NCBI GenBank assembly: GCA_900764725.1
Contig: CAAFPB010000422.1
Span: 1 to 6,931, forward strand
Direction of reading: 5' to 3'
Length of the DNA stretch: 6,931 nucleotides
Source of the DNA: an uncultured Catenibacterium sp.
Lineage (GTDB): Bacteria > Bacillota_I > Bacilli_A > Erysipelotrichales > Coprobacillaceae
Numbering within the stretch: the first letter of the stretch is position 1; each line of letters opens with the position of its first letter. Made by a program: the position numbers and the translations under genes. A model generated the notes under the pieces. It saw only the letters and a program-made list of their open reading frames with translations. It was not told the origin of the DNA and searched no databases. Shown here piece by piece: positions 1-4,488 of this stretch.

Positions 1-141
1 ACAGAAAGTGCATCATACTGTGGATTCTCTATTGACCAAATTTTGTCTACTACAAGTGGCGTTATTGTCAAGTGCTCTTTCTATATTCAAGATGGAATAG
101 CATATAATATTGCTGGGCAACAACTTACTCCAGATACCTAC
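1..141. repeat. Terminal direct repeat, left copy (circular closure)
   Basis: Bases 1-141 are identical, base for base, to 6791-6931. An exact overlap of this length at both ends of a contig is the usual signature of a circular molecule assembled with a fixed k-mer. The true circle is therefore 6,790 bp, and one copy should be removed. The reading frame crossing the junction stays open, which supports circularity over a real tandem repeat. Confidence 0.95.
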
Positions 142-198
142 TATCCACTTCCAGGAGAACAAGTTCGCTATCAATTTACATACGAGTTAAGAAAGTAA
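1..198 (+). CDS. Lipoprotein 2, C-terminal part (continues from 6317 across the circle junction)
   Basis: This is the 3' part of the lipoprotein gene that starts at 6317. The window opens on codon 159 (ACA) and stays open for 65 codons to a TAA at 196-198. Joined to 6317-6790 it gives one uninterrupted 223-aa protein. This part encodes a beta-rich tail that contains two of the mature protein's four cysteines and ends in YQFTYELRK. No start codon or promoter belongs to this fragment; read as a linear window it would be mistaken for a truncated gene. The stop is followed by about 117 bp without a credible gene and then the terminator at 316-369. Confidence 0.9.
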   Translation, partial: TESASYCGFSIDQILSTTSGVIVKCSFYIQDGIAYNIAGQQLTPDTYYPLPGEQVRYQFTYELRK

Positions 199-315
199 GG
201 TTATCGCCATAATGCGCCCAATACAAGACTGTTATTTCTTATGGCTTTATAGCTAATTGTACTTTTAGTCTATAAAAAAAACTGATATTAAAACTTAGTT
301 CTTTGAATAGTAATA

Positions 316-369
316 AAAGAGCCATATCGGCACTCGAATATAGAGTCCGATATGGCTCTTTCATTTTTT
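316..369 (+). terminator. Strong intrinsic terminator after lipoprotein 2
   Basis: A perfect 15-bp inverted repeat (316-330 with 347-361) is extended inward by ACTC/GAGT around a 7-base loop, with one bulged C at 331. Six Ts follow (364-369), after an intervening CA. The left arm is preceded by A residues, so it could also act on the minus strand. It lies 118 bp after the lipoprotein 2 stop and insulates TA module 1. Nothing else supportable was seen in 199-315. Confidence 0.88.
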
Positions 370-399
370 AGCTCCTTTAAAACATAGTTTTTTATTTAG

Positions 400-417
400 T
401 GTACATAAATAAGTACA
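400..417. promoter_or_regulatory. Operator of TA module 1 (TGTAC-N8-GTACA)
   Basis: An 18-bp imperfect palindrome, TGTAC, 8 bp, GTACA, lies 7 bp upstream of the -33 element. Flanking bases extend the arms to GTGTAC/GTACAC. YefM-type antitoxins are known to bind TGTACA-containing palindromes in their own promoters. The second TA module has the same half-sites with the same 8-bp spacing at 3828-3845. Binding by the antitoxin or TA complex is inferred. Confidence 0.7.
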
Positions 418-424
418 CAAATTA

Positions 425-457
425 TTTGGAAGTTTGGTTTTAAGTTTTTATCTTTGC
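425..457 (+). promoter_or_regulatory. Bacteroides-type promoter of TA module 1
   Basis: TTTG (425-428) and TATCTTTGC (449-457) are separated by 20 bp, matching the Bacteroides primary-sigma consensus TTTG / TAnnTTTG. The antitoxin start codon is 24 bp further on. No Shine-Dalgarno sequence is visible, which is normal for this phylum. Confidence 0.8.
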
Positions 458-482
458 TCCAAACATTAGAGCCATAGAGCCA
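449..482 (+). repeat. Promoter/leader repeat, copy 1 (partner at 6146-6179)
   Basis: The -7 box and 5' leader of TA module 1 match 6146-6179 at about 28 of 34 positions; the last 21 bases differ by one. Here the repeat runs into the antitoxin start codon; the other copy has no gene behind it. The two copies flank the lipoprotein 2 cassette. Confidence 0.75.
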
Positions 483-745
483 TGCAGATAGTATCAACAA
501 GAGAATTTAGAGCCAATCAGAAGAAGTATTTTGAGTTGGCGGAACGTGAGACAGTCTTTGTATCTCGCAAAAATGCACGTCCGATTGTAATTAGTGTAGC
601 TGATGATGACGATTTTCTTTCAAAAGAAGAACTCTTATCTATTCAGAAAGGGTTGGAGGACATCAAAAACGGCAGAACTTACAGAATGCAGGATGGTGAG
701 AGCCTTACGGACTTCTTAAAGCGCACAGAGGAATGTATCAAATAG
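482..745 (+). CDS. Type II antitoxin, Phd/YefM family (TA module 1)
   Basis: This 87-aa protein is predicted to neutralise the toxin encoded directly downstream and, with it, to repress the operon. The N-terminal half (about residues 1-40, STREFRANQ...FELAE...VFVSRKNARPIVIS) has the layout of the Phd/YefM DNA-binding dimerisation domain: a short strand, a REFR-x-NQ helix, then two strands. Residues 41-87 are charged and helical, as expected for the toxin-binding tail. The last four codons overlap the toxin gene by 13 bp, which favours translational coupling. The promoter (425-457) and palindromic operator (400-417) are well placed for autoregulation. It resembles the antitoxin of module 2 only in the N-terminal domain, so they are probably separate systems. 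The family call is firm. Confidence 0.9.
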   Translation: MQIVSTREFRANQKKYFELAERETVFVSRKNARPIVISVADDDDFLSKEELLSIQKGLEDIKNGRTYRMQDGESLTDFLKRTEECIK

Positions 746-1002
746 AATTTTCGGAAGAAGCTACAAAGGAACTTCTTAAACTGATGAAGTCCGATGTACA
801 AGCTTATAAGAAGTTTGAGAGTCTTATTCCCGAACTTCAGGAACACCCATACACAGGAACTGGACATCCTCACCAGCTTCGACACGTGAATGGCATCTGG
901 TCGAGGAAACTTGACAAGAAGAACCGCCTGCGTTATATGGTCAATGATACGACAGTGATAGTGTTCATCGTATCGGCTATTGGACATTATGATGACAAGT
1001 AG
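733..1002 (+). CDS. yoeB: YoeB/Txe-family mRNA endonuclease toxin (TA module 1)
   Basis: This 89-aa protein belongs to the RelE-superfamily YoeB/Txe group, ribosome-dependent mRNA interferases that cut at the A site. From memory of E. coli YoeB, the collinear landmarks are GTGHPHQLRH (residues 42-51, for GKGKPEPLKH), GIWSR (54-58), NRLRY (64-68, with Arg65 for the catalytic Arg65) and a terminal GHY (84-86, for the catalytic His-Tyr). Three residues follow the HY pair. Glu46 of E. coli YoeB, a proposed catalytic residue, is His47 here, so cleavage chemistry or strength may differ. The gene overlaps the antitoxin by 13 bp, and its stop lies 3 bp from the stop of the convergent mob remnant. An intact frame beside an intact antitoxin suggests a working addiction module. 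Confidence 0.9.
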   Translation: MYQIEFSEEATKELLKLMKSDVQAYKKFESLIPELQEHPYTGTGHPHQLRHVNGIWSRKLDKKNRLRYMVNDTTVIVFIVSAIGHYDDK

Positions 1003-1023
1003 GGGCTATCTTCTTAGTCCCCT
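995..1023. repeat. Mob 3'-end junction repeat with stem-loop, copy 1
   Basis: ACAAGTAGGGG followed by CTATCTTCTTAGTCCCCT matches 4489-4518, with one G fewer. AGGGG (1001-1005) pairs with CCCCT (1019-1023), and CTA with TAG, giving a hairpin that contains the mob-remnant stop codon. The first eight bases are the last codons of the YoeB-type toxin here, but lie outside any gene at 4489. There is no T-run on either strand, so it may be a weak terminator or an mRNA 3'-end stabiliser. Confidence 0.65.
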
Positions 1024-1140
1024 ATTTCGTTGTTGCTCTTCTTCCCTTACTCCGTTGGCAATATTCCTCAATTCCCTTTCCGCTTGGTCCCACTTGCTGG
1101 AGTATTGGTATTGGCATATAGCCCCTCCAAAACTATAAGC
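1006..1140 (-). pseudogene. Truncated relaxase remnant (last ~44 codons of a MobV gene)
   Basis: Read on the minus strand this encodes a tail (AYSFGGAICQYQYSS... ending NRGLRR) that aligns with the final 45 residues of the intact relaxase at 4501-5727 with one missing codon. Roughly three quarters of residues are identical. Several base differences are silent and several replacements are conservative (K/R, D/N), so the parent was probably a working, diverged homologue. Similarity stops sharply at 1140/1141, where the sequence jumps to the structured element. The relaxase domain and oriT, about 1.3 kb, are missing. The frame stays open to 1392, but that extension has no relaxase similarity and its start lies inside a terminator hairpin. 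Confidence 0.88.
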
Positions 1141-1262
1141 TAACCCACAGCGACAGCACCGTGAAACGAAGTGGTTAGATTGGGTGCCCGAGCCGTGGAG
1201 CCAGCGGAACGGCATGCACCCGAGTGGAGAGAAACGGAATGACCTCCTATAAGACAGAAATA
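1141..1262. other. Structured element, copy 1 (nested hairpin 1182-1221)
   Basis: This is a diverged copy of 5938-6065. Shared blocks are ACAGCGACAGCACCG, GGTTAGAT, GAGTGGAGAGA and CCTATAA. A nested hairpin sits in the middle: GGGTGC (1182-1187) with GCACCC (1216-1221), enclosing GCCGT (1192-1196) with ACGGC (1209-1213). The equivalent hairpin in copy 2 has different bases in both arms but pairs just as well. Around the pairs, GGAG...CGGA in the loop and flanking GGTTAGAT and GAGTGGAGAGA are conserved. It is not protein-coding. Its role is unknown; a structured RNA or a single-strand DNA element tied to conjugative transfer are both possible. Confidence 0.7.
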
Positions 1263-1264
1263 CC

Positions 1265-1312
1265 CACCTGCAGGGTAGAAAAAGTATTGCGCCAGTTCTG
1301 TAAGTGCAGGTG
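1265..1312. repeat. Inverted repeat downstream of structured element copy 1
   Basis: CACCTGCA (1265-1272) is repeated as TGCAGGTG (1305-1312) around a 32-base loop. Copy 2 has a different inverted repeat at the same relative place (6071-6122), starting from the same CCCACCT. This suggests it is a second conserved stem of the element. Nothing recognisable lies in 1313-1361. Confidence 0.55.
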
Positions 1313-1361
1313 TCTGTATCTAAACCTATAAACGATTTCCACGCAGAAAAGTGTAAAAATG

Positions 1362-1400
1362 AAAAGCACTTGATGCAGAAATTCTGCATCAAGTGCTTTT
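1362..1400 (-). terminator. Intrinsic terminator of lipoprotein 1
   Basis: Two perfect 19-base arms (1362-1380 and 1382-1400) are separated by a single A, so about 17 pairs can form around a small loop. On the minus strand it starts 15 bp after the lipoprotein 1 stop and runs into TTTTCATTTTT. The symmetric A/T flanks mean it can also stop transcription from the TA 1 side. Confidence 0.88.
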
Positions 1401-1414
1401 ATACTTTGTTTTAG

Positions 1415-2158
1415 TTATGATTCATGAATACTGATACTTCCGTTTGCTTCACCTCCAGGAGGGCCTCCTAAGGTAAACTTCCAATTAAATGGTGCACTTC
1501 CTCCACCTGTCCACCACCAGTATCTTTGTATTCCTCCATAAGTGTGCCCTATGCCATTAGTGCTAAATGAGGTACCATATGCAGATTTACCTGTTAGACA
1601 CGTCATACCGAAATTCCACGCCCCTCTTGAGTAGTCGATATTAAGTTCGCTTGTAACGTGTGAAGCGGATGTTTTGAAATCTGGATCTCTTGTTCCTCGT
1701 TCCCAATTTCCATCCATAAAGTACCCTGAATATAGCCATTTCCCAGCTCTTGTAGCAATATAAGGCTGCTTTGTTCTAACATCTTTGAAATCTATGTCGT
1801 GAAGTTGATGGAGAGGATCAATAGTATATGAAATGAATTTCTCTTTTGTGGTCAAATACATTGTTACTATTTTACCAGCATTAAAATCATTGTCTATGCG
1901 TTGATTTAAGTCTGTTACGATTTTGAAAATTTTCGCAAGGTTCTCTTTTGAGATACCCTCTGCTTCTTGTTGTTCATCTGTTATAGCAATAGTGTACTGA
2001 TGAGCAGCAGAATCAATATGCATATACTTTTTCGCAGACTCTAAATCCATTTCCAATGTATGGATTGTTGATGCCTTTTGGTAATCGTCATCAGAAAATT
2101 GGCAGCTTCCTAATATGAAAGCTAAAAGGCAGAGATAGAGATAGATAAGCTTTTTCAT
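1415..2158 (-). CDS. Predicted surface-exposed lipoprotein 1, unknown function
   Basis: This 247-aa protein begins with a lipoprotein signal peptide: MKK, a hydrophobic core (residues 4-16), then a lipobox LGSC with Cys19 as the lipidation site. The following QFSDDDY matches the Ser-plus-acidic export signal reported for Bacteroides surface lipoproteins, so display on the cell surface is likely. Residues 30-125 are mixed helical with many charges. The C-terminal half is rich in Gly and aromatic residues, including Trp141, Trp152, Trp181, a WWW run at 214-216, Trp226 and a GGPPGGE turn. No family was recognised. It is a closed monocistronic unit with its own promoter (2195-2227) and terminator (1362-1400), inserted between the mob remnant and rep. 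Surface or entry exclusion, phage or bacteriocin protection, and carbohydrate binding are all conceivable; the sequence does not decide. Confidence 0.85.
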   Translation of the reverse strand: MKKLIYLYLCLLAFILGSCQFSDDDYQKASTIHTLEMDLESAKKYMHIDSAAHQYTIAITDEQQEAEGISKENLAKIFKIVTDLNQRIDNDFNAGKIVTMYLTTKEKFISYTIDPLHQLHDIDFKDVRTKQPYIATRAGKWLYSGYFMDGNWERGTRDPDFKTSASHVTSELNIDYSRGAWNFGMTCLTGKSAYGTSFSTNGIGHTYGGIQRYWWWTGGGSAPFNWKFTLGGPPGGEANGSISIHES

Positions 2159-2194
2159 ATTAAACTGTTTTATTGATTACTTGGAATAATTTCT

Positions 2195-2227
2195 GCAAAA
2201 ATACATATTATATTTGAATAATGCAAA
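2195..2227 (-). promoter_or_regulatory. Bacteroides-type promoter of lipoprotein 1
   Basis: On the minus strand, TTTG (2227-2224) and TATTTTTGC (2203-2195) are 20 bp apart. The start codon is 36 bp beyond the -7 box, after an A/T-rich leader. The -33 box touches a long A/T palindrome that may act as an UP-like or bent sequence. Confidence 0.78.
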
Positions 2228-2246
2228 AAAAATATATATTTTTTTT
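2225..2246. repeat. 22-bp A/T palindrome (A8-TATATA-T8)
   Basis: Eight As (2225-2232), TATATA (2233-2238) and eight Ts (2239-2246) make a perfect 22-bp palindrome between the end of rep and the lipoprotein 1 promoter. It overlaps that promoter's -33 box. It could work as a curved UP-like element or help stop transcription arriving from rep. The GGGGGG run at 2289-2294 (minus strand) has no matching C arm, so no standard terminator for rep was found in 2247-2300. Confidence 0.6.
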
Positions 2247-2300
2247 GATAATATCTGTTCTTGTTAATCTTATTTTTTAATAGAAATTCCCCCCAACAAT

Positions 2301-3281
2301 CTATTTGACTTCAGCAGTTTTCTTTTTGATAGCGTTGATTACATAGCCGATGCGGTTCTTGGCTGTCCTCGATGGACCGACCAGAGAGGAAAGGAAACCG
2401 ATAAAGTCGGGTATCTTCTTTTCCCCCTCGATGATAGTCTTCTTGTTCTTGCTGATTTCGGCTGCTTGGAACTCGAAAGAGTAATGGAAGTAGTCGTAGG
2501 CTTCACGGCTTATCTGTGCGCTTGCTGAAACCTTTGACCGCAATTCGGTTGCGTATAGTTCTGTATCTTTGTTGTCGGGCTTAAACGTTGGGAAGAACTT
2601 GAAACCTACGACCTTGCGCCCCTCTTTAACCTCGATGTAGTTGAAAGAGTAGGGGCTGCTCTCGTCAAGTTCTTTTTTTGCAATGTCTAAAACTCTTGTT
2701 TTGAAGTGCCCGACAAGTTTATATTTATCCTTGACCCCAAAGCGCATTTTCAAGTCCTCAAAAGTAAATTCCAAAGGTCTTTTCTGTCCGCTCATTAGTT
2801 CGTACATGCGCATGGAGTACACGGACTTGAACTGCATGGCGGTAACAAGTTCATATTTTCTATACCCCTTTGTGAAGTCCAGCAGGCACCGCCATATATC
2901 ATCAAGAACCGTAAAAATAACATAGCCTTTTATCTTATCAATCTTAGGGCTTGATATAATACTCGTGTATTGCCAAATCTCATCGTCTTCATACTCTACG
3001 CCCTTTTGTGCCAATGACCTAAATGCTTTTTTTGCGATTGTATAGTTTTGGTCTTTTTCGTTTCTAAGTATATCTGCTACAGGCATAGTTATCTCCCGAC
3101 CGAATATGGTTGGTGTTATCTTGTGCATGTTGTCTCTAATCATGATCCCTTTGATTTCGTCCTGGGCAAACTCTACAAGTCGGTACATGATACGCTTTTC
3201 ATAAGCATTGAAATCATATTTGGCTGTCGTGAAGATATACGACTGGATTGCGAGTTCGTTTCCTTTGATAGTACGTGCCAT
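2301..3281 (-). CDS. rep: Plasmid replication initiator, Rep_3/RepB superfamily
   Basis: This 326-aa protein is the replication initiator. It has the two winged-helix layout of the Rep_3 superfamily. The first domain is about residues 8-135 (NELAIQSYIFTTAKYDFNAYEKR near the start). The second, about 140-230, opens with the family signature FKSVYSMRMYEL (151-162) and includes FTFEDLKMRFGV (172-183). Rep proteins of this group bind iterons to open the origin and repress their own promoter as dimers. The iterons at 3555-3629 and the inverted iteron in the promoter fit both roles. The start codon is separated from the upstream gene's stop by a single G, so translational coupling is likely. The length is in the normal range and the frame is intact. 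The C-terminal 90 residues are Lys-rich and less diagnostic. Confidence 0.95.
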   Translation of the reverse strand: MARTIKGNELAIQSYIFTTAKYDFNAYEKRIMYRLVEFAQDEIKGIMIRDNMHKITPTIFGREITMPVADILRNEKDQNYTIAKKAFRSLAQKGVEYEDDEIWQYTSIISSPKIDKIKGYVIFTVLDDIWRCLLDFTKGYRKYELVTAMQFKSVYSMRMYELMSGQKRPLEFTFEDLKMRFGVKDKYKLVGHFKTRVLDIAKKELDESSPYSFNYIEVKEGRKVVGFKFFPTFKPDNKDTELYATELRSKVSASAQISREAYDYFHYSFEFQAAEISKNKKTIIEGEKKIPDFIGFLSSLVGPSRTAKNRIGYVINAIKKKTAEVK

Positions 3282-3282
3282 C

Positions 3283-3480
3283 TTATTTGACCATTAAGTG
3301 TTTCATACCAGCGTTTTCCATCCACTCGTTGTAATGTCCGATGGCGGCATCCCCCTGCAATCCTTTTGCCAATCTGTCCGCAAGTTCAGCCTTGTAAACC
3401 TGCTCTTCCCTGCGCATGGAATTTCCGAGTTCCTCCATGCTATCCGAAATCTGCTTTAAGGTTGATAATACTTTGCTCAT
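3283..3480 (-). CDS. Small 65-aa protein co-transcribed ahead of rep
   Basis: This is the first gene of the rep operon. It encodes a charged, mostly helical 65-aa protein (MSKVLSTLKQISDSMEELGNS...), probably a short coiled coil over residues 5-40, ending in HLMVK. No family was recognised. Support for its being real: it sits about 25 bp behind a good Bacteroides promoter, has AAGGA just upstream of ATG, fills the space to rep exactly, and stops one base before the rep start. A role in copy number or initiation control is plausible from position but unproven. It could also serve mainly to couple ribosomes onto rep. Confidence 0.75.
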   Translation of the reverse strand: MSKVLSTLKQISDSMEELGNSMRREEQVYKAELADRLAKGLQGDAAIGHYNEWMENAGMKHLMVK

Positions 3481-3505
3481 AAATCCTTGATTTTTAGTTC
3501 ATGGG

Positions 3506-3538
3506 GCAAAGGTAATATTTTATTATCACAAAAGCAAA
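3506..3538 (-). promoter_or_regulatory. Promoter of the rep operon
   Basis: On the minus strand, TTTG (3538-3535) and TACCTTTGC (3514-3506) are 20 bp apart. The ATG of the 65-aa gene is 26 bp beyond the -7 box. The inverted iteron lies between the two promoter boxes. Confidence 0.82.
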
Positions 3539-3548
3539 ACTTTGCGAT
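3524..3548. promoter_or_regulatory. Inverted iteron / rep operator
   Basis: TATCACAAA (3524-3532) is the exact reverse complement of the iteron core TTTGTGATA. It is followed after 8 bp by TTTGCGAT (3541-3548), a one-mismatch core in the direct orientation. The resulting inverted pair lies across the -33 box, where a bound Rep dimer would block polymerase. This is the standard autoregulation layout of Rep_3 plasmids. Confidence 0.75.
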
Positions 3549-3554
3549 TAAAAA

Positions 3555-3629
3555 CATTAAATTTGTGATACTTGCGACTCAAAACGACATTAAATTTGTG
3601 ATAGTTAGCATTAAATTCGTGATAGTTAG
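3555..3629 (+). repeat. Three direct iterons of the replication origin
   Basis: CATTAAATTTGTGATA occurs at 3555-3570 and 3588-3603, and with one change (TTCGTGATA) at 3609-3624. Copies 2 and 3 also share the following GTTAG. Start-to-start spacings are 33 and 21 bp, close to three and two helical turns, so the sites lie on nearly the same face of the helix. These are the expected binding sites for the Rep encoded just downstream. Confidence 0.88.
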
Positions 3630-3755
3630 AGCCCCTTTTTCTCGCATAATGCGCGCGCGCGAGGATAGACATAACAGTCGTTGTCTATAACAGAAATAAG
3701 GCTTTTATCGGGTTGGTTTTCCGGGAATCGGAAAGGACACAAAAGGGGAAAAGAC

Positions 3756-3790
3756 AAAAACACTCCCCCTTTGAGGGGGGGTGGAGGGGG
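3756..3790 (-). terminator. G/C hairpin, possible minus-strand terminator with G-rich tract
   Basis: CCCCCT (3765-3770) pairs with AGGGGG (3774-3779) around TTG. On the minus strand the stem is followed by AGTG and five Ts (3760-3756). It could stop transcripts arriving from mob before they reach the origin. The + strand also carries G7-T-GG-A-G5 (3775-3790), which might form a quadruplex. A smaller hairpin, TTTCCG/CGGAAA, lies at 3718-3734. Nothing else was found in 3691-3827. Confidence 0.45.
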
Positions 3791-3827
3791 TGCAGCGTAA
3801 GCGTGAAAAAAGCAAGTTTTTATGGCG

Positions 3828-3845
3828 TGTACCAATTTTGGTACA
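3828..3845. promoter_or_regulatory. Operator of TA module 2 (TGTAC-N8-GTACA)
   Basis: The 18-bp TGTACCAATTTTGGTACA has 8-bp arms around TT and lies 5 bp upstream of the -33 box. Its outer half-sites and 8-bp spacing equal those at TA module 1 (400-417), although the centres differ. It is the expected binding site of the Phd/YefM-type antitoxin encoded at 3899. Confidence 0.72.
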
Positions 3846-3850
3846 TTTTA

Positions 3851-3883
3851 TTTGGGAAATTGAAATAAAACTCTTATCTTTGC
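3851..3883 (+). promoter_or_regulatory. Bacteroides-type promoter of TA module 2
   Basis: TTTG (3851-3854) and TATCTTTGC (3875-3883) are 20 bp apart. The antitoxin ATG follows 15 bp later, after an A-rich leader. Confidence 0.83.
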
Positions 3884-3898
3884 CGAAAAACAAAGATT

Positions 3899-4156
3899 AT
3901 GGCAGTATTGAATTTTACATCAAGAGAATTTCGGAGCCAGCAGGCTCACGTGTTTGACTTGGCAGACCAGGGCGAAAAGATAGTTATTCGCAGAAGTAAG
4001 AAACAGGCTTACACCCTCGTTCCCGTTGAAGATGAAGATATAACTTTCACAAAAAGCCTTGAAGAGCGTATCGGCATGGCACTTCAAGAAGTGAAACAGA
4101 TGAGAGATGGCAAAATAAAAGAACTTTCAATGAACGACCTCCTCGATGAACTTTAG
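3899..4156 (+). CDS. Type II antitoxin, Phd/YefM family (TA module 2)
   Basis: This 85-aa protein is the predicted antitoxin and autorepressor of TA module 2. Residues 1-45 (FTSREFRSQQAHVFDLADQGEKIVIRRSKKQ...) show the Phd/YefM fold signature: TSREFR helix start, FDLA, then the basic RRSKKQ strand turn. Residues 46-85 are acidic and helical (EDEDITFTKSLEERIGMALQEVKQM), suitable for wrapping the toxin. Its last codons overlap the toxin gene by 11 bp. Promoter and operator are directly upstream. The unusual feature is its partner, which looks like the HigB2/RelE type normally paired with a helix-turn-helix HigA antitoxin encoded after the toxin. Confidence 0.88.
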   Translation: MAVLNFTSREFRSQQAHVFDLADQGEKIVIRRSKKQAYTLVPVEDEDITFTKSLEERIGMALQEVKQMRDGKIKELSMNDLLDEL

Positions 4157-4484
4157 AATTATACCCACTCCGACCTTTGCAAAGAGCTTGAAAGCATTGG
4201 CAAAGCGACACAAGTCCATGAAATCGGACATGGAAGAGTTTGCGAAATCTTTGGAAGAAAATCCCCTCCAAGGCACAGAACTTACTCCAGGTATTCGTAA
4301 AATCCGTATGGCTATCAAGTCCAAGGGTGGCGGAAAGTCTGGCGGTGCAAGGGTTATAACGTACAATGTTCTCGCAACTGAACAGGAGGGGAAAGTCTAT
4401 CTTTTGGAAATCTATGATAAGTCGGACTATTCGACCGTCAAGGAGGAAGTCCTGAAAGAGATAGTCAAGGATTTGAAACTATAA
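4146..4484 (+). CDS. RelE/HigB2-like toxin (TA module 2)
   Basis: This 112-aa protein appears to belong to the RelE superfamily, closest by eye to HigB2-type ribosome-dependent mRNA interferases. Landmarks are GIRKIRMAIKSKGGGKSGGARV (49-70, compare GLRKIR...GKGKRGGSR of HigB2) and YLLEIYDKSD (85-94), followed by a C-terminal helix. The N-terminal 40 residues are basic and helical (FAKSLKALAKRHKSMKSDMEEF). The gene overlaps its antitoxin by 11 bp, so the two are co-translated. The convergent mob gene ends 16 bp beyond its stop. It shows no close resemblance to the YoeB toxin of module 1 outside the superfamily fold. The superfamily call is secure; the HigB2 subgroup and the target are inferred. 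Confidence 0.85.
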   Translation: MNFRIIPTPTFAKSLKALAKRHKSMKSDMEEFAKSLEENPLQGTELTPGIRKIRMAIKSKGGGKSGGARVITYNVLATEQEGKVYLLEIYDKSDYSTVKEEVLKEIVKDLKL

Positions 4485-4488
4485 CACT

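Larger units (their letters stand above)
3515..3690. other. Probable origin of replication
   Basis: The interval holds the three iterons, the inverted iteron, an A/T-rich stretch suited to melting (about 3511-3570), and an 11-base alternating GC run (3651-3661). It ends in an inverted repeat, ATAGACA (3665-3671) with TGTCTAT (3682-3688). It lies directly upstream of the rep operon. No convincing DnaA box was found, so the exact opening site is unknown. Confidence 0.7.

Noticed and set aside
212..256. 14-codon frame after lipoprotein 2
   Set aside because: Too short, with no leader signal or conservation evidence; chance.
1006..1392. 128-aa open frame on the minus strand
   Set aside because: Only 1006-1140 resembles the relaxase tail. 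The rest crosses the structured element and begins inside the lipoprotein 1 terminator, so it is a chance extension of a pseudogene.
3523..3531. Possible DnaA box
   Set aside because: TTATCACAA does not fit TTWTNCACA and is explained as part of the inverted iteron.
3487..3690. 67-aa + strand frame over the origin
   Set aside because: It translates the iterons themselves (repeated IKFVI), has no promoter, and is an artefact of the repeats.
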